Made by a program: the position numbers and the translations under genes. Positions 37,523 through 45,532 of a DNA stretch of 64,000 nucleotides are shown here, piece after piece. Within the stretch, counting starts at the first letter, position 1; the number at the start of each line of letters is the position of its first letter. The notes under the pieces were generated by a model that was not told where the DNA came from, did no database searches, and saw nothing but the letters and a program-made list of their open reading frames with translations. The stretch spans positions 1 through 64,000 of the forward strand of contig NZ_CVRP01000004.1 in assembly GCF_001261735.1 (NCBI RefSeq). The letters are read 5' to 3'. This DNA is from Dysgonomonas sp. BGC7 (GTDB taxonomy: Bacteria; Bacteroidota; Bacteroidia; Bacteroidales; Dysgonomonadaceae).

Positions 37523-38455
37523 TTACTTATAGGAAACATCGTGAATAAATTTATCAACCCTGCCTATAAAAGTTTCAAAATTTATAGTTACAGGGCCATC
37601 AGCACCTCCATGTTCTGCATTTTCTACAATCCACAAATCTTTCTTTATTCCTTTAGGTAAAAGATGATATATATTTTCACTCATATAGGGTGGAGTTCTG
37701 TCATCTTCACTTCCTACAATAAGAAAAATAGGTTTATTAAATTCAGAAGCGATATAAATAGGCATTTGGGTTGTAGGAAAATCTTTTGGCACTATTATTT
37801 CTTCATCAGTCTTGTTCTGCACTTTTTTCAGAACAGGTAATAGTTCTTCGAAATTGGAAGGAGTGGCTATGCCGATATAAGCATTTACTAAAGGATTATT
37901 ATTAGCTGTTATCATAGACAAATAGCTCCCTGTAGACCACCCCATAAGAGTTGTTTTGGATTTATCAACAACAGGTTCTTTTGCAATTCTGCTTATTACA
38001 GCATCGTAGTCCAATAACATTTCGGTATAACACATATAATTGGTGTCCATAGGCCATTCTGAACTTTCACCAAAAACCCTCCAGTCAAATGTTACGACAT
38101 TTACTCCCAGCTTAGTTATTTCCTGAGCAAGATGTAAATGTATCCAAGACATATTGCCTGCATCGCTGTCGCAAATAACCAAAGTCGGTCTGGGACTATT
38201 GTCTAATACAATATATTCTTTCTTACTGTTATTAAGCCAAGCCTCCTCTTTTTCTTCATCAGACAAGCTATTCTGAGCAGGAAAAAACCACGTACTAATC
38301 TTCAATCCATCTTTTGTAACAACATCAAGTTCTTTATATATCAATCCCATTTTTTCGGGACGAAAACGATATTTTCTATCAGGCTTTATTGCGTATAAAG
38401 GTGATATTACAAAAAAGGCCAGCAACATTAATAAGAAGTTTTTTCCTTTCTGCAT
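37523..38455 (-). CDS. secreted alpha/beta hydrolase
   Basis: A signal peptide (about residues 1-22, SPLYA) leads into an alpha/beta-hydrolase fold of 310 residues. The nucleophile elbow is LMGWSTGSYLS, an acid is in VGSEDDRTPP, and the catalytic His is probably in ENAEHGG. The substrate is unknown. It lies between leuD and the citramalate-synthase-like gene in the leucine operon, 10 nt after leuD, with no obvious link to the pathway. Confidence 0.85.
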   Translation of the reverse strand: MQKGKNFLLMLLAFFVISPLYAIKPDRKYRFRPEKMGLIYKELDVVTKDGLKISTWFFPAQNSLSDEEKEEAWLNNSKKEYIVLDNSPRPTLVICDSDAGNMSWIHLHLAQEITKLGVNVVTFDWRVFGESSEWPMDTNYMCYTEMLLDYDAVISRIAKEPVVDKSKTTLMGWSTGSYLSMITANNNPLVNAYIGIATPSNFEELLPVLKKVQNKTDEEIIVPKDFPTTQMPIYIASEFNKPIFLIVGSEDDRTPPYMSENIYHLLPKGIKKDLWIVENAEHGGADGPVTINFETFIGRVDKFIHDVSYK

Positions 38456-38465
38456 TGCTTATTCT

Positions 38466-39056
38466 TTACAAAGTATGCTCTTTTTCATACTTCTCTGTCA
38501 CTCCTTTTTTAGAAAGCAAATAGTCTATATCATCAAGACCTTTAAGAAGGCATTCTTTTTTATAAGGATTTATCTCGAAACCTTCCGACCGACCTGTTGC
38601 ATTATTGGTTATTGTCTGCTCTACCAAATTGATGGTTAATGTAGCTTTCGGATCAGAATTTACCGATGCAAATATTTCTGACAGAAATTCGGGAGTAACA
38701 ATAACAGGCAATACCCCATTATTCAGCGCATTGTTTCTGAAAATATCGGCAAAGAAACTCGATACTACCGCCTTAAATCCATATCCGCCGACTGCCCATG
38801 CAGCATGTTCGCGACTGGATCCGCTACCAAAATTTTTTCCGGCAACAAGTATTTCTCCACTATAAGTGGGATTATTCAAAACGAAGTCAGCTTTAGTACT
38901 GCCATCTTTGTTGTAGCGCCAATCGGCAAAAAGATTGTTTCCGAAGCCTTCCTTGTCTGTTGCTTTCAGAAAGCGAGCCGGTATTATCTGGTCTGTGTCC
39001 ACATTTTCGATAGGTAGTGGAACATATGTCGAGGTAAGAGTTTGAAATTTTTCCAT
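38466..39056 (-). CDS. leuD: 3-isopropylmalate dehydratase small subunit
   Basis: The swivel-domain subunit of isopropylmalate isomerase, 196 residues. Visible signatures are VDTDQIIPARFL and the substrate loop GKNFGSGSSREHAAWAV. It partners the LeuC subunit encoded 33 nt upstream and is probably also used in the citramalate route. Confidence 0.96.
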   Translation of the reverse strand: MEKFQTLTSTYVPLPIENVDTDQIIPARFLKATDKEGFGNNLFADWRYNKDGSTKADFVLNNPTYSGEILVAGKNFGSGSSREHAAWAVGGYGFKAVVSSFFADIFRNNALNNGVLPVIVTPEFLSEIFASVNSDPKATLTINLVEQTITNNATGRSEGFEINPYKKECLLKGLDDIDYLLSKKGVTEKYEKEHTL

Positions 39057-39089
39057 AAAAATTAATGTGTAAATTAATGAATTAGCAAG

Positions 39090-40481
39090 TTAAATTGAAC
39101 GTGGATCTGTTATCCGCCCTGTTACTGCTGCTGCTGCTGCAACTAAAGGGCCTGCCAGAATAGTGCGTGCACCTGGTCCCTGACGGCCTTCGAAATTACG
39201 ATTAGATGTCGATACAGCATATTTACCCGCAGGCACTTTATCGTCATTCATAGCCAAGCAAGCTGAACATCCCGGTTGACGTAGTTCGAAACCGGCCTCT
39301 GTAAGTATCGTATCCAAACCTTCTGCTTTTATTTGGTCTACAACCATATGGCTACCCGGAACAAGCCATGCAACCACATTATTGGCTTTCTTCTTCCCTC
39401 TTACAAAATTGGCAAAAGCACGGAAGTCTTCTATACGACCATTTGTACAGCTACCAAGAAAAACATAATCTATCTGTTTTCCTTCTACCTTTTCTCCTGG
39501 TTCAAAACCCATGTAATCCATAGACTTACGGAAAGAGATCCTTCCTGCCTCATCTATCTGATCCAAAGTAGGTATAGATTCATTTATACCCATACCCATA
39601 CCCGGATTGGTACCATAGGTTATCATTGGTTTAATCTCCGAAGCATCGAAAGTAAGCTCTTTATCAAATTTAGCGCCTTCATCTGTTTTTAATGTCTTCC
39701 AATAAGCTAAGGACTTGTCCCATTCCTCGCCCTTAGGAGCAAATTCACGGCCTTTCACATAGCTGAATGTAGTTTCGTCCGGAGCTATAAGCCCTCCGCG
39801 AGCACCCATTTCTATACTAAGATTACAAAGTGTCATACGTTCTTCCATCGACATATTGCGTACCGCTTCTCCTGCATATTCTACAAAATAGCCTGTAGCA
39901 CCACCTGTAGTCAACTTAGATATCATATAAAGAGCCAAGTCTTTTGCTGTTACACCTTCACCAAGTTTCCCGTTGAAAGTAATGCGCATCGTTTTAGGAC
40001 GGCTCTGCAGTACACATTGCGAAGCCAATACCATTTCCACTTCGCTGGTTCCTATACCGAAAGCAATGGCTCCGAATGCTCCATGTGTTGATGTATGGCT
40101 ATCTCCACATACAATAGTCATACCCGGCTGAGTAAAACCATTTTCGGGTCCGATTATATGAACTACTCCATTTTTTCTGTTTCCTAACGCATATAAAGTA
40201 AGACCAAACTCTTCTGCATTTCTAGACAGAGTATCTAATTGGTTCTTAGAAACAGGGTCTTTTACAGGCTGATCCTGATTTATAGTAGGAGTATTATGAT
40301 CTGCCGTCAAGGTTGTTTTATCGGGACGAAACACTTTCAACCCTCTAGTTCGAAGCCCGTTAAATGCTTGCGGACTTGTTACCTCATGGCAAAAATGACG
40401 ATCTATATACAACTGAGTAGGACCATCTTCTACGGCAGACACAACATGTGCATCCCAAATCTTATCGAATAATGTTTTCAT
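39090..40481 (-). CDS. leuC: 3-isopropylmalate dehydratase large subunit
   Basis: The aconitase-like catalytic subunit, 463 residues. The [4Fe-4S] cysteines are in [13 protein letters not shown] and [12 protein letters not shown], and the [16 protein letters not shown] segment is typical. It lies 36 nt after leuA and 33 nt before leuD, consistent with a single transcript. Confidence 0.97.
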   Translation of the reverse strand: MKTLFDKIWDAHVVSAVEDGPTQLYIDRHFCHEVTSPQAFNGLRTRGLKVFRPDKTTLTADHNTPTINQDQPVKDPVSKNQLDTLSRNAEEFGLTLYALGNRKNGVVHIIGPENGFTQPGMTIVCGDSHTSTHGAFGAIAFGIGTSEVEMVLASQCVLQSRPKTMRITFNGKLGEGVTAKDLALYMISKLTTGGATGYFVEYAGEAVRNMSMEERMTLCNLSIEMGARGGLIAPDETTFSYVKGREFAPKGEEWDKSLAYWKTLKTDEGAKFDKELTFDASEIKPMITYGTNPGMGMGINESIPTLDQIDEAGRISFRKSMDYMGFEPGEKVEGKQIDYVFLGSCTNGRIEDFRAFANFVRGKKKANNVVAWLVPGSHMVVDQIKAEGLDTILTEAGFELRQPGCSACLAMNDDKVPAGKYAVSTSNRNFEGRQGPGARTILAGPLVAAAAAVTGRITDPRSI

Positions 40482-40517
40482 TCTATTTAATATGTTCTTT
40501 GTTGATTACTATTTAGC

Positions 40518-42008
40518 TTATATTGTAAACTTATTAACTGCATTTATAAATGCTTCTACAGATGCTACAACTATATCTGTATGTGCAGAGAATCCATAAT
40601 AATTTATACCATCATGCGATACCTGCATATGCACTTTACCCGTATCATCACTACCTTTATTTATAGCTTGAATAAGAAACTCCTCTATTACCATCTGACG
40701 CTTTATGATTTCCTTTACTGCTTTTATTGCAGCATCTACAGGACCGTTCCCTGTAGCCGAAGCCTGAAACTTCTCTCCCGCTATATCGAGTCCGACAACT
40801 CCTATACATTTCACTCCAATACCGGAAGTAACCTGCATATAATCCAATTTTATACGGTGCATCTTATCTGTTTCTTTTCCGGCAAGTATCAGAATATCCT
40901 CATCAGTAATATCTTTCTTTCTGTCGGCAAGCTCTAAGAAACGTTGGTACAATTCGGATAATTGATCGTCATTAACATCAATATTCAACAAATTCAATCG
41001 GTTCTTTAGAGCAGCTCTTCCGCTACGGGCAGTCAAAACAATAGCATTATCATCAATTCCGACTTCTTTGGGATCAATGATTTCGTATGTAGAAAGGTTC
41101 TTCAATACACCATCCTGATGTATTCCTGATGAATGGGCAAAAGCATTACGCCCAACAATAGCTTTATTCGGCTGCACAGGCATATTCATCAGACTGGATA
41201 TCATACGGCTGACAGGATATATTTTTTGTGTATTGATATTCGTCTCAATATCCAACTCCTTATGGCTCTTTATAGCCATCACAACCTCTTCTAAAGAAGT
41301 GTTTCCGGCGCGTTCACCAATTCCGTTTATTGTAACTTCTACCTGACGAGCTCCATTCAAAACCCCCATAATGGAGTTTGCTGTAGCCATCCCCAAATCT
41401 TGATGGCAATGAGTAGAAAGAATAGCATTCTTCATATCCACATTGTCAATAAGGTATTTTATTTTTGCACCATATTCCGTTGGCAAACAATAGCCCGTTG
41501 TATCAGGAATATTGACTACAGTAGCACCTGCATTGATAACAGCCTGTACAACGCGAGCTAAATAAGCATTATCTGTGCGTCCTGCGTCTTCGGCATAAAA
41601 CTCCACATCTTCTACAAATCGTTTAGCATATTTTACAGCTGCAATAGCTCGTTCGACGATTTCATCGGGTGTAGAGTTAAACTTATGACGTATATGATAT
41701 TCAGATGTACCTATACCTGTGTGTATTCTCTTCTTTTTTGCGTACTGTAAGGCTTGAGCCGCAACTTCAATATCTTTTTCTACAGCACGGGTCAATGCAC
41801 ATATAGTAGGCCAAGTCACAGCTTTTGATATTTCGACTACCGATTTAAAGTCGCCCGGGCTCGACACCGGAAAACCTGCTTCGATAACGTCTACACCGAG
41901 CGATTCGAGGGCTTTAGCCACCTCTATTTTTTCAATAGTATTCAACTGGCAACCAGGAACTTGCTCTCCATCTCTCAATGTAGTGTCAAAAATAAATAAC
42001 TTGTCCAT
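40518..42008 (-). CDS. leuA: 2-isopropylmalate synthase
   Basis: First committed enzyme of leucine synthesis, condensing 2-ketoisovalerate with acetyl-CoA. It has [14 protein letters not shown], the metal-binding [14 protein letters not shown] and [15 protein letters not shown]. The C-terminal regulatory domain (about residues 385-496) should bind leucine for feedback control. Length 496 is normal. It is the first structural gene after an attenuator carrying an Ile/Leu leader peptide, so transcription should depend on charged tRNA-Ile and tRNA-Leu. Confidence 0.97.
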   Translation of the reverse strand: MDKLFIFDTTLRDGEQVPGCQLNTIEKIEVAKALESLGVDVIEAGFPVSSPGDFKSVVEISKAVTWPTICALTRAVEKDIEVAAQALQYAKKKRIHTGIGTSEYHIRHKFNSTPDEIVERAIAAVKYAKRFVEDVEFYAEDAGRTDNAYLARVVQAVINAGATVVNIPDTTGYCLPTEYGAKIKYLIDNVDMKNAILSTHCHQDLGMATANSIMGVLNGARQVEVTINGIGERAGNTSLEEVVMAIKSHKELDIETNINTQKIYPVSRMISSLMNMPVQPNKAIVGRNAFAHSSGIHQDGVLKNLSTYEIIDPKEVGIDDNAIVLTARSGRAALKNRLNLLNIDVNDDQLSELYQRFLELADRKKDITDEDILILAGKETDKMHRIKLDYMQVTSGIGVKCIGVVGLDIAGEKFQASATGNGPVDAAIKAVKEIIKRQMVIEEFLIQAINKGSDDTGKVHMQVSHDGINYYGFSAHTDIVVASVEAFINAVNKFTI

Positions 42009-42050
42009 AATTTTTTTAATTGATTTATAATACTTTTTTACATAAAAAAA

Positions 42051-42078
42051 CCTTTCTCATCTTTACGAGTGAGAAAGG
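42051..42078 (-). terminator. attenuator terminator in the leuA leader
   Basis: On the minus strand a perfect 9-bp stem, CCTTTCTCA with TGAGAAAGG, and a 10-nt loop are followed by seven T (42044-42050). It stands between the leader peptide and leuA and would stop transcription before leuA. Confidence 0.9.
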
Positions 42079-42166
42079 CTCTAGTTTTTCTTTATATATA
42101 CTACATAGCAATGCTCACCCTAAATTTCTCCAGAGGATAATGAGTGAACTAATAATAATACTATGT
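42062..42166 (-). promoter_or_regulatory. attenuator folding regions (antiterminator and pause hairpin)
   Basis: TTTAGGGTGAG (42114-42124), which includes the leader stop codon, can pair with CTCACTC-G-TAAA (42062-42073), with one bulge and one G-U. This would block the 5' arm of the terminator. The same GGGTGAG can instead pair with TTCACTC inside the leader (42142-42148), closed by ACATAG (42161-42166) with CTATGT (42103-42108). These are the 1:2, 2:3 and 3:4 pairings of a classical attenuator. Stalling at Ile or Leu codons would favour 2:3 and read-through. Confidence 0.75.
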
Positions 42167-42174
42167 GTGATCAT
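42115..42174 (-). CDS. leucine/isoleucine operon leader peptide
   Basis: A 19-codon frame reads MITHSIIISSLIILWRNLG and stops. Six of 19 residues are Ile, including ATT ATT ATT and ATT ATC runs, and three are Leu; there is no Val. It starts about 16 nt after the predicted transcription start and ends 37 nt before the attenuator terminator. Its likely role is ribosome stalling to sense Ile and Leu supply, not a product function. Confidence 0.82.
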   Translation of the reverse strand: MITHSIIISSLIILWRNLG

Positions 42175-42197
42175 TGTAATCTTTTCTATATGATTGA

Positions 42198-42228
42198 CAA
42201 AGTTATTTCAAATTTTGACAAACACAAA
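42198..42228 (-). promoter_or_regulatory. promoter of the leuA operon
   Basis: On the minus strand TTTG (42225-42228) and TAACTTTG (42198-42205) are separated by exactly 19 nt, a full match to the Bacteroidota sigma consensus. The predicted start is near 42190. Confidence 0.8.
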
Positions 42229-42294
42229 TAAAAAGCTAAGTTTTTTACGTTTTTATGACTTTTATTCTATTTAGGCTATCTCAAAGAATAAAAC

Positions 42295-42302
42295 TATCTT
42301 TG
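42295..42302 (+). promoter_or_regulatory. -7 box of the HAD hydrolase gene
   Basis: TATCTTTG lies 27 nt before the ATG at 42329. No clear -33 element is present. Confidence 0.5.
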
Positions 42303-42312
42303 CAATAACAAC

Positions 42313-42347
42313 GAATACTTCTTTTGAAATGAATACTTCTTTTGAAA
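42313..42347 (+). repeat. 18-bp tandem duplication across a start codon
   Basis: GAATACTTCTTTTGAAA occurs at 42313-42329 and again at 42331-42347, period 18. The second copy encodes NTSFE after the start Met; the first encodes the same residues in frame after an ACG codon. The ATG lies at the junction. Confidence 0.85.
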
Positions 42348-43063
42348 ACTATCTGACAAAAAACAACTATACTAATTTCAATCTCAAGGCTGTACTTTTC
42401 GATATGGATGGAGTGCTCTACGATTCCATGAAATGGCACGCTAAATCGTGGAAAGAGACAATGGACGAGTTTGAAATACCAAGTACTCCCGAAGAGTTTT
42501 ACCTGTACGAAGGAATGGTAGGCAGTACAACTATCAATTATCTGATGAATAGAGAGAAAGGCCGTGACGCTACCTCCGAAGAAAAAGAAGCAATATACAG
42601 GAGGAAGACTGAGCTATTTACCAAATACAATGATGGGGGACTAATACCTTATGCGTATGATTTTGTAAAAAAGGTACATAACCAAGGGCTTTTATGTATT
42701 ATTGTCACAGGTTCGGGGCAACCAACTCTCATTAATAAAATTGAGCATAATTTCACAGGACTGTTTAGTAAGGACAAAATGGTAACAGCCTTCGATGTAA
42801 AACACGGCAAACCTCATCCCGAACCTTATCTTATGGGATTAGAGAAAGCCGGAGATCTTTTGCCAAATCAAGCTATAGTAATAGAAAATGCTCCACGTGG
42901 AGTAGAAGCTGCCGTTGCTGCGGGAATATTTACTATTGCCGTAAATACAGGACCTATGCCCGACTCTGTACTGGCAGATGCAGGAGCGAATATCGTATTA
43001 CCATCAATGAAAGCTCTCTTCGATAATTGGGAAGAGTTTAAGAGTATCTTAGTCAATAAATGA
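42329..43063 (+). CDS. HAD-superfamily phosphatase, beta-phosphoglucomutase-like
   Basis: A 244-residue HAD hydrolase with a helical cap. The nucleophile motif is AVLFDMDGVLYDS (Asp25 and Asp27). The threonine motif is IIVTGSGQPTL, the Lys is in HGKPHPEPYL, and the acidic motif is IVIENAPRGVEAAVAAG. It probably acts on a sugar phosphate or is a broad phosphatase. The start lies within an 18-bp tandem duplication. Confidence 0.88.
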   Translation: MNTSFENYLTKNNYTNFNLKAVLFDMDGVLYDSMKWHAKSWKETMDEFEIPSTPEEFYLYEGMVGSTTINYLMNREKGRDATSEEKEAIYRRKTELFTKYNDGGLIPYAYDFVKKVHNQGLLCIIVTGSGQPTLINKIEHNFTGLFSKDKMVTAFDVKHGKPHPEPYLMGLEKAGDLLPNQAIVIENAPRGVEAAVAAGIFTIAVNTGPMPDSVLADAGANIVLPSMKALFDNWEEFKSILVNK

Positions 43064-43145
43064 CATCACTTTCTTAACTCTTGAGAACAAACAAAATATC
43101 ATCTGAAATGTTAGAATAGTATTATAAACTTAATATTATAGAATC

Positions 43146-43598
43146 ATGCTAGATGGTATTTTAGATCTTGTAAAAGATCAGGCTATGCAAGCCATAACAA
43201 ACAATACTGATGTTCCAGCCGAAAAGAAAGATGCTGCTATAGAAACTACAACCTCTACTATTGTAGACAGCCTAAAAGGGCAGTTGTCTTCTAACAATCT
43301 TGGCAGCATAGTGAGTCTGTTCGGAGGCAACGACAACTCAGACATCGCAAACAGTCCTTTAGTTTCTTCCATACAAAGTTCAGTAGTATCGGCTCTTAGC
43401 CAAAAGGTTGGATTAAGTTCGAGTGTAGCCAACAGTATTGCATCTGCTGTAATACCGGCTCTGATAGGACTAATTTCTAAGAAATCGAACGACCCGAACG
43501 ATTCTTTCAGTATAGAATCTCTTGTTGAATCATTCTCGGGACAAGGAAATAAAAAAGGGGGCATACTCGGTGCATTAACGAGTTTGTTTGGGAAATAA
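43146..43598 (+). CDS. DUF937-like protein
   Basis: A 150-residue protein rich in Ser, Asn and Ala, with LVKDQAMQAITNN at the start, a central SSVANSIASAVIPALIGLISKK helix and the C-terminal GGILGALTSLFGK. It resembles DUF937/YidB-type proteins, which have no settled function. It is followed by a bidirectional terminator. Confidence 0.7.
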   Translation: MLDGILDLVKDQAMQAITNNTDVPAEKKDAAIETTTSTIVDSLKGQLSSNNLGSIVSLFGGNDNSDIANSPLVSSIQSSVVSALSQKVGLSSSVANSIASAVIPALIGLISKKSNDPNDSFSIESLVESFSGQGNKKGGILGALTSLFGK

Positions 43599-43616
43599 GA
43601 CATGTTTGGTAACATG

Positions 43617-43644
43617 AAAAAGAGTGGCTCTTATGCCACTCTTT
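43617..43644. terminator. bidirectional terminator
   Basis: An 11-bp perfect stem (AAAAGAGTGGC and its complement) with a 6-nt loop ends in T-runs on both strands. It sits between the convergent DUF937-like and radical SAM genes. Confidence 0.85.
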
Positions 43645-43648
43645 TCTT

Positions 43649-45343
43649 TTATATCAGAACTTCATCGGGAGGCATTGTATAACGAAATGTACGATGTTTT
43701 TGGGGACTGTTTTCCACATCAAAAAAGGTTAGCATTATCTCCTCATCCGATAATAAATCGACAGCCATCTGTTTCTCTATTTGTTTACGAGTTAAGCCCT
43801 GCTCTTTAAGAAAGTCTTTATCTTGTCCTATCAGATACAGCAGTTGCTTTCTTTTTTTCTTACCTAAAGAATCTTCCCAAAATCCTTGTGGCCTTCTCGA
43901 AAAATTATTGTAATAATCGGTACGTAAAAACTTAAACAAATCTATTCCCTTTTCTATAAGAAACAGATGCAGGTTACGAAATAAGTCTTCTAACTGATAG
44001 CCTCTGTGCGGGTATTGGTTATCATTGTAAAACTGTCCTATTTCGTCAAACAATTCGAAATATCTTCCTGTATAGTATTCAGAGAATAACACCTCCATTG
44101 TATTTTTAAAGCGACCGCTATTCCAAAACTTTTCGAGCGCATGTTCCGCATCGTGAATTTGATCGAGATCTGCCCGGGAAATATCAGTATTGTATTCTAT
44201 TTCGTATGGAGCCTCGGTATCATATTTATAACCATACTTTTCAGCATCGCGCCGCAGATTTGTCCCTCTCAGCATTTTTAGAAAACCGAGCTGTACTTCT
44301 TTTGCCCCTAAAGCAAAGACATCATTAAACGACCGGATAAAACGCTCCAGTGTTTCGTAAGGCAAGCCGGCTATAAGATCGAGATGAAGATCAATTTTAC
44401 CTCCATCCATTATTTTCTTTACATTACTTGCCAATAACGGAAAATCTTGTTTCCGCCTCACTGCAATATTAGTAGGTTCGTATGTTGACTGAATACCTAT
44501 CTCGAAACGAAAAAAGTCTTTTGGTACTTCTCTATTCAGATAGTCAATCATATCATCCTTAAGCAGATCAGCATAAACTTCAAACTGGCAACTAAGATTT
44601 GGACGATAATTATCTATCAGAAAATCAAAAACAGTATGAGTATGATCTTTATTAAGATTGAATGTGCGGTCTAGAAATTTGATTTGCTTCGCACCATTAT
44701 CTATAAGGTATTTCAGATTTTGTAAAATATGACCTGTAGGATAATAGCGCACACCTTTCTCCAATGAAGACAAACAATATTGGCACTGATAGGGACATCC
44801 TCTCGATGTTTCGAAATAAACCAATCTGTTTTTAAGGTTTTCAATATCTTCCTCCAACATATAAGGAGATGGTAATACTGACAGTTTTTCGAGATCGGCT
44901 CTTGCAATTTGCTTGCTTATCTTACCTTTCCTCGAAACACCTCCTATTTCTATTTCCTCACCTTTCTCTATAGCTTGGAGCAAATCTCCTAAAACAAATT
45001 CGCCTTCTCCACTTATAATATAATCTATCGGCCAGTTCTCGAGGAAAAACTCAGGTTCATACATCACCTCCGGCCCTCCTAATATAATTACAAGAGAAGG
45101 ATTCTTTTTTCTGAGCAGTGATATCAGCTCTCGGGTATGATTAACATTCCAAATATAAACGCTTAGTCCAAGCACATCGCAATCAAGAGTCAGCAATTCC
45201 TCTGCAACCTTTCCCACATTCTCTTTTATTGTATATTCCCTGAATGAAATATCGCACCTCTCTTTATTAGCTACATATAACCAACGAAGAGCTAGAGAAG
45301 TATGTATATATTTGGCATTGAAGGTTGTAACAACCGTTTTCAT
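43649..45343 (-). CDS. B12-binding-domain radical SAM protein (DUF4080 type)
   Basis: The N-terminal cobalamin-binding-like domain (about residues 1-140) includes LGLSVYIWNVNHTREL and IILGGPEVMYEPE. The radical SAM core follows with the cluster motif TSRGCPYQCQYCLSS (CxxxCxxC), and the C-terminal DUF4080-like region runs from about 380 to 564. The B12-binding His motif is not obvious. The reaction is unknown. A TATTTTTG box at 45367-45374 gives it its own promoter. Confidence 0.9.
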   Translation of the reverse strand: MKTVVTTFNAKYIHTSLALRWLYVANKERCDISFREYTIKENVGKVAEELLTLDCDVLGLSVYIWNVNHTRELISLLRKKNPSLVIILGGPEVMYEPEFFLENWPIDYIISGEGEFVLGDLLQAIEKGEEIEIGGVSRKGKISKQIARADLEKLSVLPSPYMLEEDIENLKNRLVYFETSRGCPYQCQYCLSSLEKGVRYYPTGHILQNLKYLIDNGAKQIKFLDRTFNLNKDHTHTVFDFLIDNYRPNLSCQFEVYADLLKDDMIDYLNREVPKDFFRFEIGIQSTYEPTNIAVRRKQDFPLLASNVKKIMDGGKIDLHLDLIAGLPYETLERFIRSFNDVFALGAKEVQLGFLKMLRGTNLRRDAEKYGYKYDTEAPYEIEYNTDISRADLDQIHDAEHALEKFWNSGRFKNTMEVLFSEYYTGRYFELFDEIGQFYNDNQYPHRGYQLEDLFRNLHLFLIEKGIDLFKFLRTDYYNNFSRRPQGFWEDSLGKKKRKQLLYLIGQDKDFLKEQGLTRKQIEKQMAVDLLSDEEIMLTFFDVENSPQKHRTFRYTMPPDEVLI

Positions 45344-45366
45344 ATTCTATCTTAAATAAGAAGCTA

Positions 45367-45374
45367 CAAAAATA
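45367..45374 (-). promoter_or_regulatory. -7 box of the radical SAM gene
   Basis: The minus strand reads TATTTTTG, 24 nt before the ATG at 45343. Confidence 0.5.
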
Positions 45375-45420
45375 CAATATAAAAGCAGATTAATAAAATG
45401 AGAATATCAGGTAAACTTGA

Positions 45421-45466
45421 ATTCAGGCAATGAACCGAGATCTAGGACTTCGTTTATTGCCTGAAT
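45421..45466. other. long inverted repeat after the DUF3857 genes
   Basis: ATTCAGGCAAT (45421-45431) pairs with ATTGCCTGAAT (45456-45466), and the 24-nt centre can pair further but imperfectly. No T-run follows on the minus strand. It may be a terminator without a U-tract or a structured RNA 3' end. Confidence 0.5.
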
Positions 45467-45532
45467 TAGAAAACAAATCAGCATTATTTTCAACAAACTG
45501 CTAATTAATTTATATAGTCCCTCTTCAGCTTT

